This document shows, in pieces, positions 1-9,250 of a stretch of 64,000 bases of DNA (its first letter is position 1; every line of letters starts with the position of its first letter). A model generated the notes under the pieces. The model was given only the letters and a program-made list of their open reading frames with translations. It was not told the origin of the DNA and made no database searches. Position numbers and translations under genes: made by a program. The stretch is taken from the NCBI RefSeq assembly GCF_025151045.1, contig NZ_CP102285.1, positions 4,464,001 to 4,528,000 on the forward strand, read 5' to 3'. This stretch comes from Parabacteroides johnsonii DSM 18315. GTDB taxonomy: Bacteria; Bacteroidota; Bacteroidia; Bacteroidales; Tannerellaceae.

Positions 1-947
1 CCATTATAGACTTTGCTCCTGAAGAAAGCCTTTTCTTGTTTGTCGTACAATAAATTAGTCGTTGAAAACTCTATTGTCTTTTCGATTGCGTCCATAAAAT
101 AGTAACGGTCGGTAAAGAGGCTCGGTAAAAGAATTACTTCCGGGTTCATGGATTGGATCGAAGGGGTTCTTGCGATAAGTGGTATCAAGGTATGATCCGG
201 CAAATACTGATACAAGGTGTCGGCCGAATATTCCGTCAAAATATAATCGTTAAAATAAGGCATAATCGGGTGTTTACATTGAGGAGAATAAACAAAATAT
301 TGACCCTCTACCGTTTTATCTTCGATCCTGACATAGATGCTTTTCTTCTCATTAAAAGGAATTGTGATTTCTTGGGTGATACTGCCGTCCTGCTTGGATA
401 TGAGCATGAATGACTGTCCGGTATTCCCCGGGAAATCATCATGGCAAATTAAATTATCCTTGTCAAAATTGTACATTTCAAAAAGCGAAAACTCTTTTTT
501 GATCAGAAGGTCCCGTTTAAAGTTTCCTTCCAGGTCATAGACTTGTATTTTCTTTGCAAAACTATTGTTGACGAATATCTCCTCTTTTTCTTCATCTAAA
601 ATGATTCTTGAATAGGAACTGTATTCTTCATTGCCTTGCCCTTTTCGGTTTATTCTTTTTAGGGCTTTCCCTTTTCTGTCGAAGATGAAAATATTGCCAT
701 CGTTATTGAAATTTGTTGCAATTATGATATTCTTGCCGACTCCCCACAAACTACCCATACAAAGAAATTCATCTGTTGTTTCCAACGGGATATACTCTAC
801 ATCCATAAAATCTTGGAGGATCAATTCTTTATAAGGATATTTTGCTGTGACATCTATCGTGCTTAATTCATTTGCCGGTTGGTTGTTCTTTCCACATCCT
901 GCTATTATGAGCAGGAGCATGATTAAAATAGAATGTACGTTTTTCAT
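1..947 (-). CDS. 6-bladed beta-propeller lipoprotein, 3' end cut by the window
   Basis: The reverse strand opens at 947 with an ATG and stays open to the window edge, so at least 315 codons are present and the C-terminus is missing. The product begins with a short hydrophobic signal ending in a lipobox (LLIIAGC, Cys at residue 18), so it should be an exported lipoprotein. The mature part has repeated short beta-strand patterns such as NIFIFDRKGKALKRI and KIQVYDLEGNFKRDL, spaced like propeller blades. The opening VEYIPLETTDE is typical of the BF3164-like or DUF4934-type 6-bladed beta-propeller lipoproteins of Bacteroidales. Their function is not established; many sit near transport genes. The next gene downstream lies outside the window. 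Family call is by motif recognition only. Confidence 0.75.
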   Translation of the reverse strand, partial: MKNVHSILIMLLLIIAGCGKNNQPANELSTIDVTAKYPYKELILQDFMDVEYIPLETTDEFLCMGSLWGVGKNIIIATNFNNDGNIFIFDRKGKALKRINRKGQGNEEYSSYSRIILDEEKEEIFVNNSFAKKIQVYDLEGNFKRDLLIKKEFSLFEMYNFDKDNLICHDDFPGNTGQSFMLISKQDGSITQEITIPFNEKKSIYVRIEDKTVEGQYFVYSPQCKHPIMPYFNDYILTEYSADTLYQYLPDHTLIPLIARTPSIQSMNPEVILLPSLFTDRYYFMDAIEKTIEFSTTNLLYDKQEKAFFRSKVYN

Positions 948-1288
948 ATCTGTAGATTTAAGATGTTTATAAGACTTTAGAGAGGAAGATCATTTTTATT
1001 TTATTGAATAACAATCTACTATTTGTGCGCAAATCTATTTGATTTAAGTAGAATAAAGGTGCTTTTCTAGTTAAACGTTGTTAATGGGTGAAGAATTATA
1101 GCCTATATCCTATTGGTAAAAAGGTTATAGGCTTTTGACAAAAAGGTACTAACCTTTTTCCAAAAAAGTACCTGCCTTTTGGGAGATATGTTTGGATATT
1201 TGTAACCCTATGCATTAGCACCTGTAAAGCATAGGGTTACGGATGCTAATGCATAGCTTTTTCCGGAGGGAATAGATGCAGGGTGTTT
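948..1288. other. Non-coding gap with a chain of overlapping inverted repeats
   Basis: No credible gene is seen between the divergent lipoprotein start and the sufE stop. Positions 1100-1262 hold five pairs of complementary segments. They are 1100-1107 with 1126-1133, 1118-1127 with 1150-1159, 1144-1150 with 1167-1173, 1202-1213 with 1229-1240, and 1208-1219 with 1245-1256. Neighbouring pairs share bases, so not all can form together. The last stem is followed on the + strand by CTTTTT (1257-1262), like an intrinsic terminator, and the 1202-1240 stem would block it. Nothing obvious lies downstream on + to be controlled, so the function is unknown. Confidence 0.6.
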
Positions 1289-1717
1289 TTATCCTTGCTG
1301 TTCTTTGGTGCGGAATGCCAGCGCGTACATGCGCATCTGCTTGACCATAGCCACCAGGCCGTTCGAGCGGGTAGGACTGAGGTGCTCTTTCAGGCCGATC
1401 TTTTCAATGAAATATAGGTCTGCATCCAGTATTTCCTGCGGGGTATGGTCGGACAGGATGCTGATCAACAAGGAGACGATCCCTTTGACGATTACCGCAT
1501 CGCTCTCGCCTTTAAACAGGATCTTACCATCCACGTAATCCGCCTGCAACCAGACACGGCTCTGGCAACCTTCGATCAGGTTGCTCTCTGTTTTATACTT
1601 TTCCTCCAAAGGGGGAAGCGAGTTACCTAAGTCTATCAGTAACGCATACTTGTCCATCCAGTCGTCGAAGTCCGAAAACTCTTCGATGACGTTGTCCTGA
1701 AGTTCATTAATTGTCAT
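1289..1717 (-). CDS. sufE: SufE-family cysteine desulfuration protein
   Basis: A 142-residue protein of usual SufE length. SufE accepts persulfide sulfur from the cysteine desulfurase SufS and passes it to the SufBCD scaffold during Fe-S cluster assembly in the cytoplasm. The conserved sulfur-accepting Cys lies in LIEGCQSRVW (Cys51), preceded by the typical helical N-terminus (DWMDKYALLIDLG) and a PPLEEKYK segment. The C-terminal segment SPTRSNGLVAMVKQMR also matches the family. No sufS or sufBCD gene lies in this window. Its start is only 14 bp from the stop of the upstream glutaminyl cyclase gene, so the two are probably cotranscribed although their roles are unrelated. Confidence 0.9.
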   Translation of the reverse strand: MTINELQDNVIEEFSDFDDWMDKYALLIDLGNSLPPLEEKYKTESNLIEGCQSRVWLQADYVDGKILFKGESDAVIVKGIVSLLISILSDHTPQEILDADLYFIEKIGLKEHLSPTRSNGLVAMVKQMRMYALAFRTKEQQG

Positions 1718-1731
1718 TTCTTTTCTATCTT

Positions 1732-2730
1732 TTATCTGTTATATACAACTTCGAGTACTGTCTGGCCGACGGCTTTCAGTACGTTTTTGTCTATATTGCT
1801 CATGTTGTCGTTCTGTGTATGCCAATGGTCGCGGAACCCATTTTCCGAGTTCGGATCGTGGTTGATGATGTCCAGGCAAGGAATGCCGGTTTCTTCGATG
1901 ACCGCTTCATGGTCGTCTGTCACACCTCCGCCGTTTGCATTGATAAAATATTTGCCATATCCTAAGTTACGTGCCACTTCCCATACTTCATCCACATAGC
2001 GGGCAGCGTATTTCATGGAGATGTATTCCTTATAGAACACGGCATCTTTGGCTCCGACCATGTCGAGCAGGATACCAAACTCGGCTTTGTAACCCGGTTT
2101 GTGCGGGTTCTTCCCCCAGAAGCGGCTACCGAGGCACCAGGTATCGCTCGTGTCGTTGTACCTGTCTTTGGCAAATTCGGGTGTCCCGTAGTCTTCAGCA
2201 TCAAAGAAGATGATGTCTACCCCTACTTCAGGAGCCTTCATTCCCATTTGTCGGGCGATTTCCAACAGGGCGCCTACGCCGCTTGCACCATCATCGGCGC
2301 CGTCCAATGGTTTCTTGTGGTTGGCTGGGTCGGGATCGTGATCCGAATAAGGACGCGTGTCCCAATGGGCGAAAAGCAGGATGCGTTTATCTTTGTCGGG
2401 ATTGAAAGAACCGATGATGTTGCGCGATTCCAACGGAGTCCCGTCGTATGCCTTGAGTGTAGCCTCTTGTTCGTAAACTTGCGCTCCGAAGCGTTTCAGC
2501 TCGGATACCAGATAATCGCCACAAGCCTTGTGGGCCGGCGTGTTCGGGACGCGGTAACCGAATGATACCTGTTTTTCGACATAAGCATAGGCACTGTCCG
2601 CATTAAACGACGGAGCGGTTGTTGTCGAAGCTTTCTTTACTTCCGTAATGGGAGCTGCTGTCTCGCCAGCTCCTTTCTGACCGCATGAAAACAGGGTCAT
2701 GGAGAATAATAATAAAATCAGTTTAGTCAT
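1732..2730 (-). CDS. Glutaminyl-peptide cyclotransferase-like M28-fold lipoprotein
   Basis: A 332-residue exported lipoprotein (SMTLFSC, lipobox Cys16) with an M28 peptidase/glutaminyl cyclase fold. Glutaminyl cyclases of this type convert N-terminal Gln of exported proteins to pyroglutamate. They are described in Porphyromonas, Tannerella and Prevotella, where signal peptidase II and related cleavage leaves many N-terminal Gln residues. Predicted single-zinc ligands are Asp146 (GADDGASG), Glu179 (FFDAEDYG) and His304 (RDHWHTQND). The Trp next to that His and the DxRPYSDHDPDP loop also fit a cyclase better than an aminopeptidase, but an M28 peptidase is the alternative. Gene order with sufE downstream and the dipeptidase fusion 10 bp upstream suggests one transcript. 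Confidence 0.82.
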   Translation of the reverse strand: MTKLILLLFSMTLFSCGQKGAGETAAPITEVKKASTTTAPSFNADSAYAYVEKQVSFGYRVPNTPAHKACGDYLVSELKRFGAQVYEQEATLKAYDGTPLESRNIIGSFNPDKDKRILLFAHWDTRPYSDHDPDPANHKKPLDGADDGASGVGALLEIARQMGMKAPEVGVDIIFFDAEDYGTPEFAKDRYNDTSDTWCLGSRFWGKNPHKPGYKAEFGILLDMVGAKDAVFYKEYISMKYAARYVDEVWEVARNLGYGKYFINANGGGVTDDHEAVIEETGIPCLDIINHDPNSENGFRDHWHTQNDNMSNIDKNVLKAVGQTVLEVVYNR

Positions 2731-2740
2731 ATCTTGTCGT

Positions 2741-4519
2741 TTATAAGGAATTATCGGGAGCGGATTGCGCTTTGTTCATTACGCGCAACAGGTTGCCTCC
2801 CCATATTTTAGCAATATCATTTTCTGTATATCCTTCTTTTAAAAGACGCATGGTGATGTTTATCAATTCGTTGCTTGCTCGGCAACCGATCAGTTCGCCG
2901 TCACCGTCGAAATCGGAGCCGATCCCGACATGGTCGATCCCGATCAGGTCTACGATATGGTCGATATGGCGGATCGCATCGGTCAGAGAAGCTTTTTCGG
3001 CTTCTTCGTTGATAAATCCTTTGTAGAGGCATATCTGTGCGACACCACCCTGTTTGGCCAATGCTTTCAGTTGTTCGTCCGTCAGGTTTCGTGGATGGTT
3101 GCAAAGCGCTCGGGCAGAAGAATGGGAAGCTATGATCGGATAGGCACTTGTTTCGAGCGCGTCGTAGAACGTGCTTTCCGCGGCATGCGAGATGTCGACC
3201 AGTATGCCCGATTCATTCATTTTACGGACGACTTCTTTCCCGAAAGGACTGAGACCGTTCCATTCCGCGTCTCCTCTTGCCGAGTCGCATATGTCGTTAC
3301 TTCCATTGTGACAGAGGGTGATATAAGAAACTCCCATTTTACGGAAGCGGGCGATGTTCTCGATGTCCTTGCCTATCGCATATCCGTTTTCCACTCCTAA
3401 CATGATCGCTTTTTTTCCGGCAGCTTTCAGCACATGGACTTCCTGTGGCGTGTAGGCGATGCACATACGGGAGCGGTTCAGCTCCATCTGTCGGTGTATT
3501 TCCTGCAGCCGGTTCATGGCGAAGTCCGTAGCTTTCAGCAGTGAAGCATCGTCTCTCGGTCCCTGTGGGATATAGGCGACCATGATCGTCGCGTCAATCA
3601 GTCCCTCTTCCATGAAAGGGAGGTTCACCTTGCCGCCTTCTTTCAAACCGATGTTGAATTCACCCGGAAAGATCATCGGAGTGTCGGTGTGAGAGTCGAG
3701 CGTCACATTCCGGTGGTGGATACGTTTGGCCTCTTTGAACAGGCGGGACGATTCGACATGATGCCTGAAAAGTTTCAACATCTGTTCGTCGTCATTGGCT
3801 GCCATCGCTTCGGGATGCCACTGGACACTGAATATTTCTTTTTCGGGATGCTCCATCGCTTCATTGATCCCGTCGGGAGCTGTCGCCGTAGCGATAAATT
3901 CGGGAGCCGGCTTTTTGATTGCCTGATGATGGAAGGAGTTGACCAAAAGTTCATTTTCACCGTCCAACATGGTGCGGAGCTTGGAAGAACTTTCGCTCAG
4001 CGTGATGGAATGGGAAACCTGTTCTCGGGGAAGTGTCTGACTGTGTTTCAGTAGCTTTTGATTGTGTTGAGTATGGATATCCTGGTATACATCGCCGCCG
4101 AATGCGACGTTTAGTATCTGGTGGCCGCGGCATATTCCCATGATCGGCAACTGACGATTGATCGCTAAACGAAGCAATATCAGATCGTATTCATCCCGAT
4201 AAGTATCCACATCCTGCAGAGCGGGAATCGGTTCTTCTTGTATGTAAAGCGGGTTGATATCGCCACCACCGCTCATGACCAGCCCGTCCAATCCGTTCAC
4301 GATTGCCGTCAACGCTTCGATGTCTGTAATGACCGGGACCAGAACCGGAGCGCCACCAGCCTTCAGTACCGCCTGTACATAGGTTTCTGCTATACAAGAA
4401 AGTCCGTCTTTCCGATTGGCGGATATTCCTATACGGGGAGGTTGAAGACTTTCCTTTTTGGGGATATAATGGTCTACTTCTCTGTAGAGGGCTTCTAAAT
4501 TCGGACGACGGAGCTTCAT
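2741..4519 (-). CDS. Fusion: class I amidotransferase-like (peptidase C26) plus M19 dipeptidase
   Basis: One 592-residue frame carries two enzymes. Residues about 25-255 form a gamma-glutamyl-GABA hydrolase/PuuD-like domain: GGGD oxyanion turn, nucleophile Cys130 in PIMGICRGHQ, and His235/Glu237 in QWHPEA. Residues about 265-580 form a membrane-dipeptidase (M19) domain: first metal pair His277/Asp279 in LDSHTDTP, a conserved SHSSAR segment, and GSDFDGDGE near the C-terminus. No signal peptide is visible, so it probably acts in the cytoplasm. A likely role is to hydrolyse gamma-glutamyl bonds and then dipeptides (peptide or glutathione-like salvage), but the substrate is not known. The joint lies around residue 250-265 with no long linker. 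Confidence 0.85.
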   Translation of the reverse strand: MKLRRPNLEALYREVDHYIPKKESLQPPRIGISANRKDGLSCIAETYVQAVLKAGGAPVLVPVITDIEALTAIVNGLDGLVMSGGGDINPLYIQEEPIPALQDVDTYRDEYDLILLRLAINRQLPIMGICRGHQILNVAFGGDVYQDIHTQHNQKLLKHSQTLPREQVSHSITLSESSSKLRTMLDGENELLVNSFHHQAIKKPAPEFIATATAPDGINEAMEHPEKEIFSVQWHPEAMAANDDEQMLKLFRHHVESSRLFKEAKRIHHRNVTLDSHTDTPMIFPGEFNIGLKEGGKVNLPFMEEGLIDATIMVAYIPQGPRDDASLLKATDFAMNRLQEIHRQMELNRSRMCIAYTPQEVHVLKAAGKKAIMLGVENGYAIGKDIENIARFRKMGVSYITLCHNGSNDICDSARGDAEWNGLSPFGKEVVRKMNESGILVDISHAAESTFYDALETSAYPIIASHSSARALCNHPRNLTDEQLKALAKQGGVAQICLYKGFINEEAEKASLTDAIRHIDHIVDLIGIDHVGIGSDFDGDGELIGCRASNELINITMRLLKEGYTENDIAKIWGGNLLRVMNKAQSAPDNSL

Positions 4520-4523
4520 GTGT

Positions 4524-4606
4524 TTATGATTTGTGATTTATGATTTATGATTTATGATTTGTGATTTATGTATCAATAATAAATCATAAATCACAAATCA
4601 TAAATC
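4524..4606. repeat. AT-rich intergenic inverted repeat of gatttat units
   Basis: Between gyrB and the dipeptidase fusion lies a run of 7-bp gatttat/gatttgt units followed by their complement. Positions 4549-4569 pair perfectly with 4586-4606 (21 bp, 16-nt loop). The same unit type recurs at 41500-41593, and a different unit with the same design occurs at 38128-38178. It may act as a transcript end or mRNA-stabilising hairpin, or be a neutral repeat. Confidence 0.75.
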
Positions 4607-4607
4607 T

Positions 4608-6569
<1,962 letters not shown>

Positions 6570-6614
6570 TTATCGTTTAAAATCTGTAATTATCTGTCTG
6601 TCTAAAAAAGCTAA

Positions 6615-6622
6615 CAAATATA
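6615..6622 (-). promoter_or_regulatory. Putative gyrB -7 promoter box
   Basis: On the reverse strand this reads TATATTTG, a match to the Bacteroidetes -7 element TAnnTTTG, placed 52 bp before the gyrB start. No clear TTTG is seen at the expected -33 position, so support rests on one box and position. Confidence 0.5.
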
Positions 6623-6685
6623 GTGAAAATAATTAACTTAGATGGTATAGGGAGTGTGAAAATAGTCAAACGGGGGTGTATAACA

Positions 6686-6718
6686 AAAAAAGAGACAAAG
6701 TCTGACTTTGTCTCTTTT
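6686..6718 (-). terminator. Intrinsic terminator after tRNA-Glu
   Basis: A 14-bp perfect stem pairs 6688-6701 (AAAAGAGACAAAGT) with 6705-6718 around a 3-nt loop. Read on the reverse strand it is followed by a run of T. It lies 8 bp past the 3' end of the tRNA-Glu gene at 6726-6797 and separates it from gyrB. Confidence 0.85.
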
Positions 6719-6725
6719 AATAAGG

Positions 6726-6797
6726 TAGCCCGTGGGGGAATCGAACCCCCCTTTCAAGAATGAAAATCTTGCGTCCTAACCGATAGACGAACGGGCC
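6726..6797 (-). tRNA. tRNA-Glu(UUC), downstream copy
   Basis: The reverse strand folds as a full cloverleaf: acceptor GGCCCGT with ACGGGCT (first pair G-U), discriminator A, anticodon stem CAAGA/TCTTG with loop TTTTCAT giving anticodon TTC, and T arm GGGGG-TTCGATT-CCCCC. CCA is not encoded (CCT follows). The 72-nt gene is identical to the copy at 7159-7230, and the two flank rpsT. Confidence 0.97.
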
Positions 6798-6807
6798 ATC
6801 AGGCTTA

Positions 6808-6835
6808 AAAAAGCCGGGCTAACCAGTCCGGCTTT
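6808..6835 (-). terminator. Hairpin after rpsT
   Basis: AAAGCCGG (6810-6817) pairs with CCGGCTTT (6828-6835). On the reverse strand the stem is followed by TTTTTTAAG, so it resembles an intrinsic terminator just past the rpsT stop. The tRNA-Glu starts 10 bp further on, so either read-through or processing supplies that tRNA. Confidence 0.7.
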
Positions 6836-6857
6836 ATACTATATAAAGTATAATACC

Positions 6858-7115
6858 TTATTTCGCAAGTGTGTTAACGTGCTTTGCTAATTTGGACTTC
6901 AAGTTGCCAGCTTTATTCTTGTGAATAATGTGTTTTTTAGCAAGCTTGTCCAACATAGAGCACACCTTCGGGAACAGAACCTGAGCTTCGTTCTTGTCTT
7001 CAGTAGCACGCAAAACTCTCATTGCATTTCTTGCAGTCTTAGCATAATATCTGTTATGCAGACGTTTTGCGTTGGTCTGTCTGATTCTCTTAATTGATGA
7101 CTTGTGATTTGCCAT
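6858..7115 (-). CDS. rpsT: 30S ribosomal protein S20
   Basis: An 85-residue, strongly basic protein opening [21 protein letters not shown], the hallmark start of bacterial S20. It binds 16S rRNA in the body of the 30S subunit during early assembly. Length and the C-terminal [16 protein letters not shown] helix match the family. It sits between two identical tRNA-Glu genes on the same strand, which suggests a single tRNA-Glu/rpsT/tRNA-Glu transcript from the promoter at 7290-7320. Confidence 0.95.
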   Translation of the reverse strand: MANHKSSIKRIRQTNAKRLHNRYYAKTARNAMRVLRATEDKNEAQVLFPKVCSMLDKLAKKHIIHKNKAGNLKSKLAKHVNTLAK

Positions 7116-7158
7116 TTCTTAGCTATTCTCTTTATTTATTCTTTAATCCTGTTTATTG

Positions 7159-7230
7159 TAGCCCGTGGGGGAATCGAACCCCCCTTTCAAGAATGAAAAT
7201 CTTGCGTCCTAACCGATAGACGAACGGGCC
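7159..7230 (-). tRNA. tRNA-Glu(UUC), upstream copy
   Basis: Identical in sequence and fold to the tRNA at 6726-6797, with anticodon TTC in the loop TTTTCAT and a T arm GGGGG/CCCCC. CCA is not encoded. It is the first element downstream of a canonical Bacteroidetes promoter at 7290-7320 and precedes rpsT by 43 bp. Confidence 0.97.
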
Positions 7231-7289
7231 ATCATGTCAAAGCTCTTGCTTTTAGCTCTCTGGGATTGTTGATTTCCCGATTGCGAGTG

Positions 7290-7320
7290 CAAAGATAGAG
7301 GTTCTCTTTAAACTGACAAA
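7290..7320 (-). promoter_or_regulatory. Bacteroidetes-type promoter for tRNA-Glu/rpsT
   Basis: On the reverse strand TTTG (7317-7320), a 19-bp spacer and TATCTTTG (7290-7297) match the Bacteroidetes -33/-7 consensus with ideal spacing. Transcription would begin near 7283, about 50 nt before the mature tRNA 5' end. Confidence 0.75.
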
Positions 7321-7362
7321 ATATTTGAAAGAAAAATGTTCGGAATTTGTCGCATTTAACAT

Positions 7363-7758
7363 CTATTTGGAACTCATATCCTGTAAGTGTATCTCTAATG
7401 CATTAACGGAAATGTTTATTTCCCAAATACATACGCATAGCGAAGCTGCCAACAGGAGTAATCCTATCCCGAATATCCAGGCGGCTATGATTTGCCATGA
7501 GATATAGATGAAGAACATCGAAACTACACAAAAGAGTAGGCTGAGTAGCCCTAATATTTGCATGGAGCGTGTCAGGTATAACCGTTTCCTGAGGTTGGCT
7601 ATCTGGGCGACGTTTTTCGGGTCGTGTGTCTGTTGATGCTTTTCTTTCAATGTGCGTACGAGGCTTGCATACGAAATGAACCGGTTTGTATAGGCCAATA
7701 GGATAAGTGATACTGCCGAAAACAGCAATGATGGGGTTGTGAGCGTGAGTTCTTGCAT
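7363..7758 (-). CDS. DUF2721-type inner membrane protein
   Basis: A 131-residue membrane protein with one N-terminal transmembrane helix (LLFSAVSLILLAYTNRF), a charged cytoplasmic helix with a KRLYLTRSMQ segment, and two C-terminal membrane helices. This arrangement resembles DUF2721 proteins, of unknown function. The frame is open further upstream to 7929, but I chose the ATG at 7758 because the extra 57 residues cross the promoter region of the divergent recO gene and carry no family pattern. The C-terminus ends SVNALEIHLQDMSSK. Confidence 0.7.
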   Translation of the reverse strand: MQELTLTTPSLLFSAVSLILLAYTNRFISYASLVRTLKEKHQQTHDPKNVAQIANLRKRLYLTRSMQILGLLSLLFCVVSMFFIYISWQIIAAWIFGIGLLLLAASLCVCIWEINISVNALEIHLQDMSSK

Positions 7759-7825
7759 GTTTATATGTTCTTTATAATTTAGTAGTTTGTTATATAATAA
7801 AACAAAATCGAGAAGGAAAATGTTG

Positions 7826-7833
7826 TAACTTTG
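7826..7833 (+). promoter_or_regulatory. Putative recO -7 promoter box
   Basis: TAACTTTG matches TAnnTTTG and lies 19 bp before the recO ATG. No TTTG is seen at the -33 position, so the call is moderate. Confidence 0.5.
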
Positions 7834-7852
7834 TTTTCCAAATTTCAGTGAT

Positions 7853-8578
7853 ATGTTGTGTAAAACGCGCGGGATTGTCCTGCATTCCATTCCATATAAT
7901 GATAAGTACTCCATTATATATATGTACACGGAGGCTTTCGGGCGTGCTTCTTATTTGGTTGCCCGTTCTCGTGGAAAGAAATCTTCTGTCTCGAAAGCGT
8001 TGTTTATGCCTCTTTCGGTAGTGGAGATGGAGGTGGAGCATCTGAATAAGCGTGATTTGCATCGTATCCGTGAAACGAAACTTTGCTATCCATTAACGGA
8101 AGTGTTCTGTAATCCGGTGAAAAATGTACTTGCGCTTTTCCTTTCCGAGGTCCTTTTCCGTGTGGTGAAGGAGACGGAGCCGGACCCGCACCTTTTCGAG
8201 TATTTATCCGAGTCGATACAATTGTTGGAGCTTTCGGATAAGGGAGTCGCGAACTTTCATTTGGTCTTTCTGCTGCGGCTCTTGCATTATCTGGGGATAT
8301 ACCCGAATGTCGAATCTTATGTGACAGGTTCCTGCTTCGATATGTTGAATGGTGTGTTTGTCGATCGTATACCGATGCACCGCCATTATCTGAACCCGCA
8401 GGAGAGTGTGGTTTTTGTCCGGTTACTGAAGATCAGTTTCGAGAATATGTCGTTGTATTCTTTTTCCCGGCAGGATCGTGTGAGCGTAATAAACCGTATT
8501 CTTGAATATTATCGTCTGCATTTGCCGGATTTTCCCGAAATAAAGTCCTTGTCCGTCATGCAAAGTCTGTTCGATTAG
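7853..8578 (+). CDS. recO: DNA repair protein RecO
   Basis: A 241-residue protein of normal RecO length. RecO anneals SSB-coated strands and, with RecR, loads RecA at gaps. The N-terminal OB-fold is recognisable (LCKTRGIVLHSIPYNDKYSI, then ARSRGKKSS), followed by the alpha-helical domain with HLVFLLRLLHYLGIYPN. The zinc-finger cysteines of some RecO proteins are not evident, as is common in Bacteroidetes. It is transcribed divergently from the DUF2721 gene and followed by tRNA-Arg on the same strand. Confidence 0.9.
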   Translation: MLCKTRGIVLHSIPYNDKYSIIYMYTEAFGRASYLVARSRGKKSSVSKALFMPLSVVEMEVEHLNKRDLHRIRETKLCYPLTEVFCNPVKNVLALFLSEVLFRVVKETEPDPHLFEYLSESIQLLELSDKGVANFHLVFLLRLLHYLGIYPNVESYVTGSCFDMLNGVFVDRIPMHRHYLNPQESVVFVRLLKISFENMSLYSFSRQDRVSVINRILEYYRLHLPDFPEIKSLSVMQSLFD

Positions 8579-8620
8579 CAATTGCCTCATTAAATACTTG
8601 CCAGTTTGCGGAAAAGGTTA

Positions 8621-8628
8621 TACTTTTG
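8621..8628 (+). promoter_or_regulatory. Putative tRNA-Arg -7 promoter box
   Basis: TACTTTTG fits TAnnTTTG and stands 18 bp before the tRNA. A CTTG at 8597-8600, 20 bp upstream, may serve as the -33 box. Confidence 0.5.
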
Positions 8629-8646
8629 CCGCACTTATTACAAAAT

Positions 8647-8718
8647 GGCTCTGTAGTTCAACGGATAGAATAGAAGTTTCCTAAACTTTAGATCCGAGTT
8701 CGATTCTCGGCGGAGCTA
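8647..8718 (+). tRNA. tRNA-Arg(CCU)
   Basis: Cloverleaf with acceptor GGCTCTG/CGGAGCT (two G-U pairs), anticodon stem GAAGT/ACTTT with loop TTCCTAA giving anticodon CCT, T arm CCGAG-TTCGATT-CTCGG, and discriminator A at 8718. CCA is not encoded. It reads AGG codons. A strong hairpin terminator follows at once. Confidence 0.94.
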
Positions 8719-8724
8719 CAACAA

Positions 8725-8754
8725 AAAAGGCAATCGCTATGATTGCCTTTTTTT
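8725..8754. terminator. Bidirectional terminator between tRNA-Arg and the lipoprotein gene
   Basis: AAAAGGCAATC and GATTGCCTTTT pair around a 5-nt loop, with A and T runs on either side. It lies between convergent units and can serve both strands. Confidence 0.88.
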
Positions 8755-8755
8755 G

Positions 8756-9172
8756 TTATTCCATTGTGAGTATGACATCAATTTCGTCCAATATGCCTCG
8801 GAGCTGGAAGCCTCTGATCTGTATATCTTCAAAATACGAGTAGGTTCCATCTGGAAAATCCATATAGATGGAGTTGGGGTAATAATAATTGTCGTCATCC
8901 CAATGCCATCGAAATGCTTCCTTTGTCCTTCGAACAAGGATGTTCCCTCTGTAAAACTCGTAATAGTCAGATCCCGTCCAGTCAGAATAAAAACTCAATA
9001 CATGATAACAGTCTTCTCCATTGTTGGTTGTATATGTTTCTGACCAGGTCCCGGAACATAGTGCAGATGTCAGATCATATCTGTCATCATAATACGGATC
9101 ATCCTCGCAGCTGTTGAATAGGCAGAGTGTGGACAGTAAAAACAATAAACCGAGTATATTCTTCTTAATCAT
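8756..9172 (-). CDS. Small lipoprotein of unknown function
   Basis: A 138-residue protein with a signal peptide and lipobox (LCLFNSC, Cys21), so probably attached to a membrane. The mature part is acidic and rich in Tyr and Trp (DDPYYDDRYDLTSALCSG, WHWDDDNYYYPN), with an alternating pattern typical of a small beta-barrel or lipocalin-like sheet: a SGTWSETYTT start, repeated aromatic strands and a short C-terminal hydrophobic strand. Many small Bacteroidales lipoproteins look like this, but I do not recognise a named family. Its stop lies directly beside the shared terminator. Confidence 0.65.
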   Translation of the reverse strand: MIKKNILGLLFLLSTLCLFNSCEDDPYYDDRYDLTSALCSGTWSETYTTNNGEDCYHVLSFYSDWTGSDYYEFYRGNILVRRTKEAFRWHWDDDNYYYPNSIYMDFPDGTYSYFEDIQIRGFQLRGILDEIDVILTME

Positions 9173-9250
9173 AATCCTAATATTAACTATTCAATGACAA
9201 ATATATGAATTAAAACGATATCTATAAGATAACCGACAGATCACATTGTG

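Noticed and set aside
7759-7929. N-terminal extension of the DUF2721 gene
   Set aside because: The extra 57 residues cross the promoter and first codons of the divergent recO gene and fit no family; the ATG at 7758 gives a normal membrane protein.
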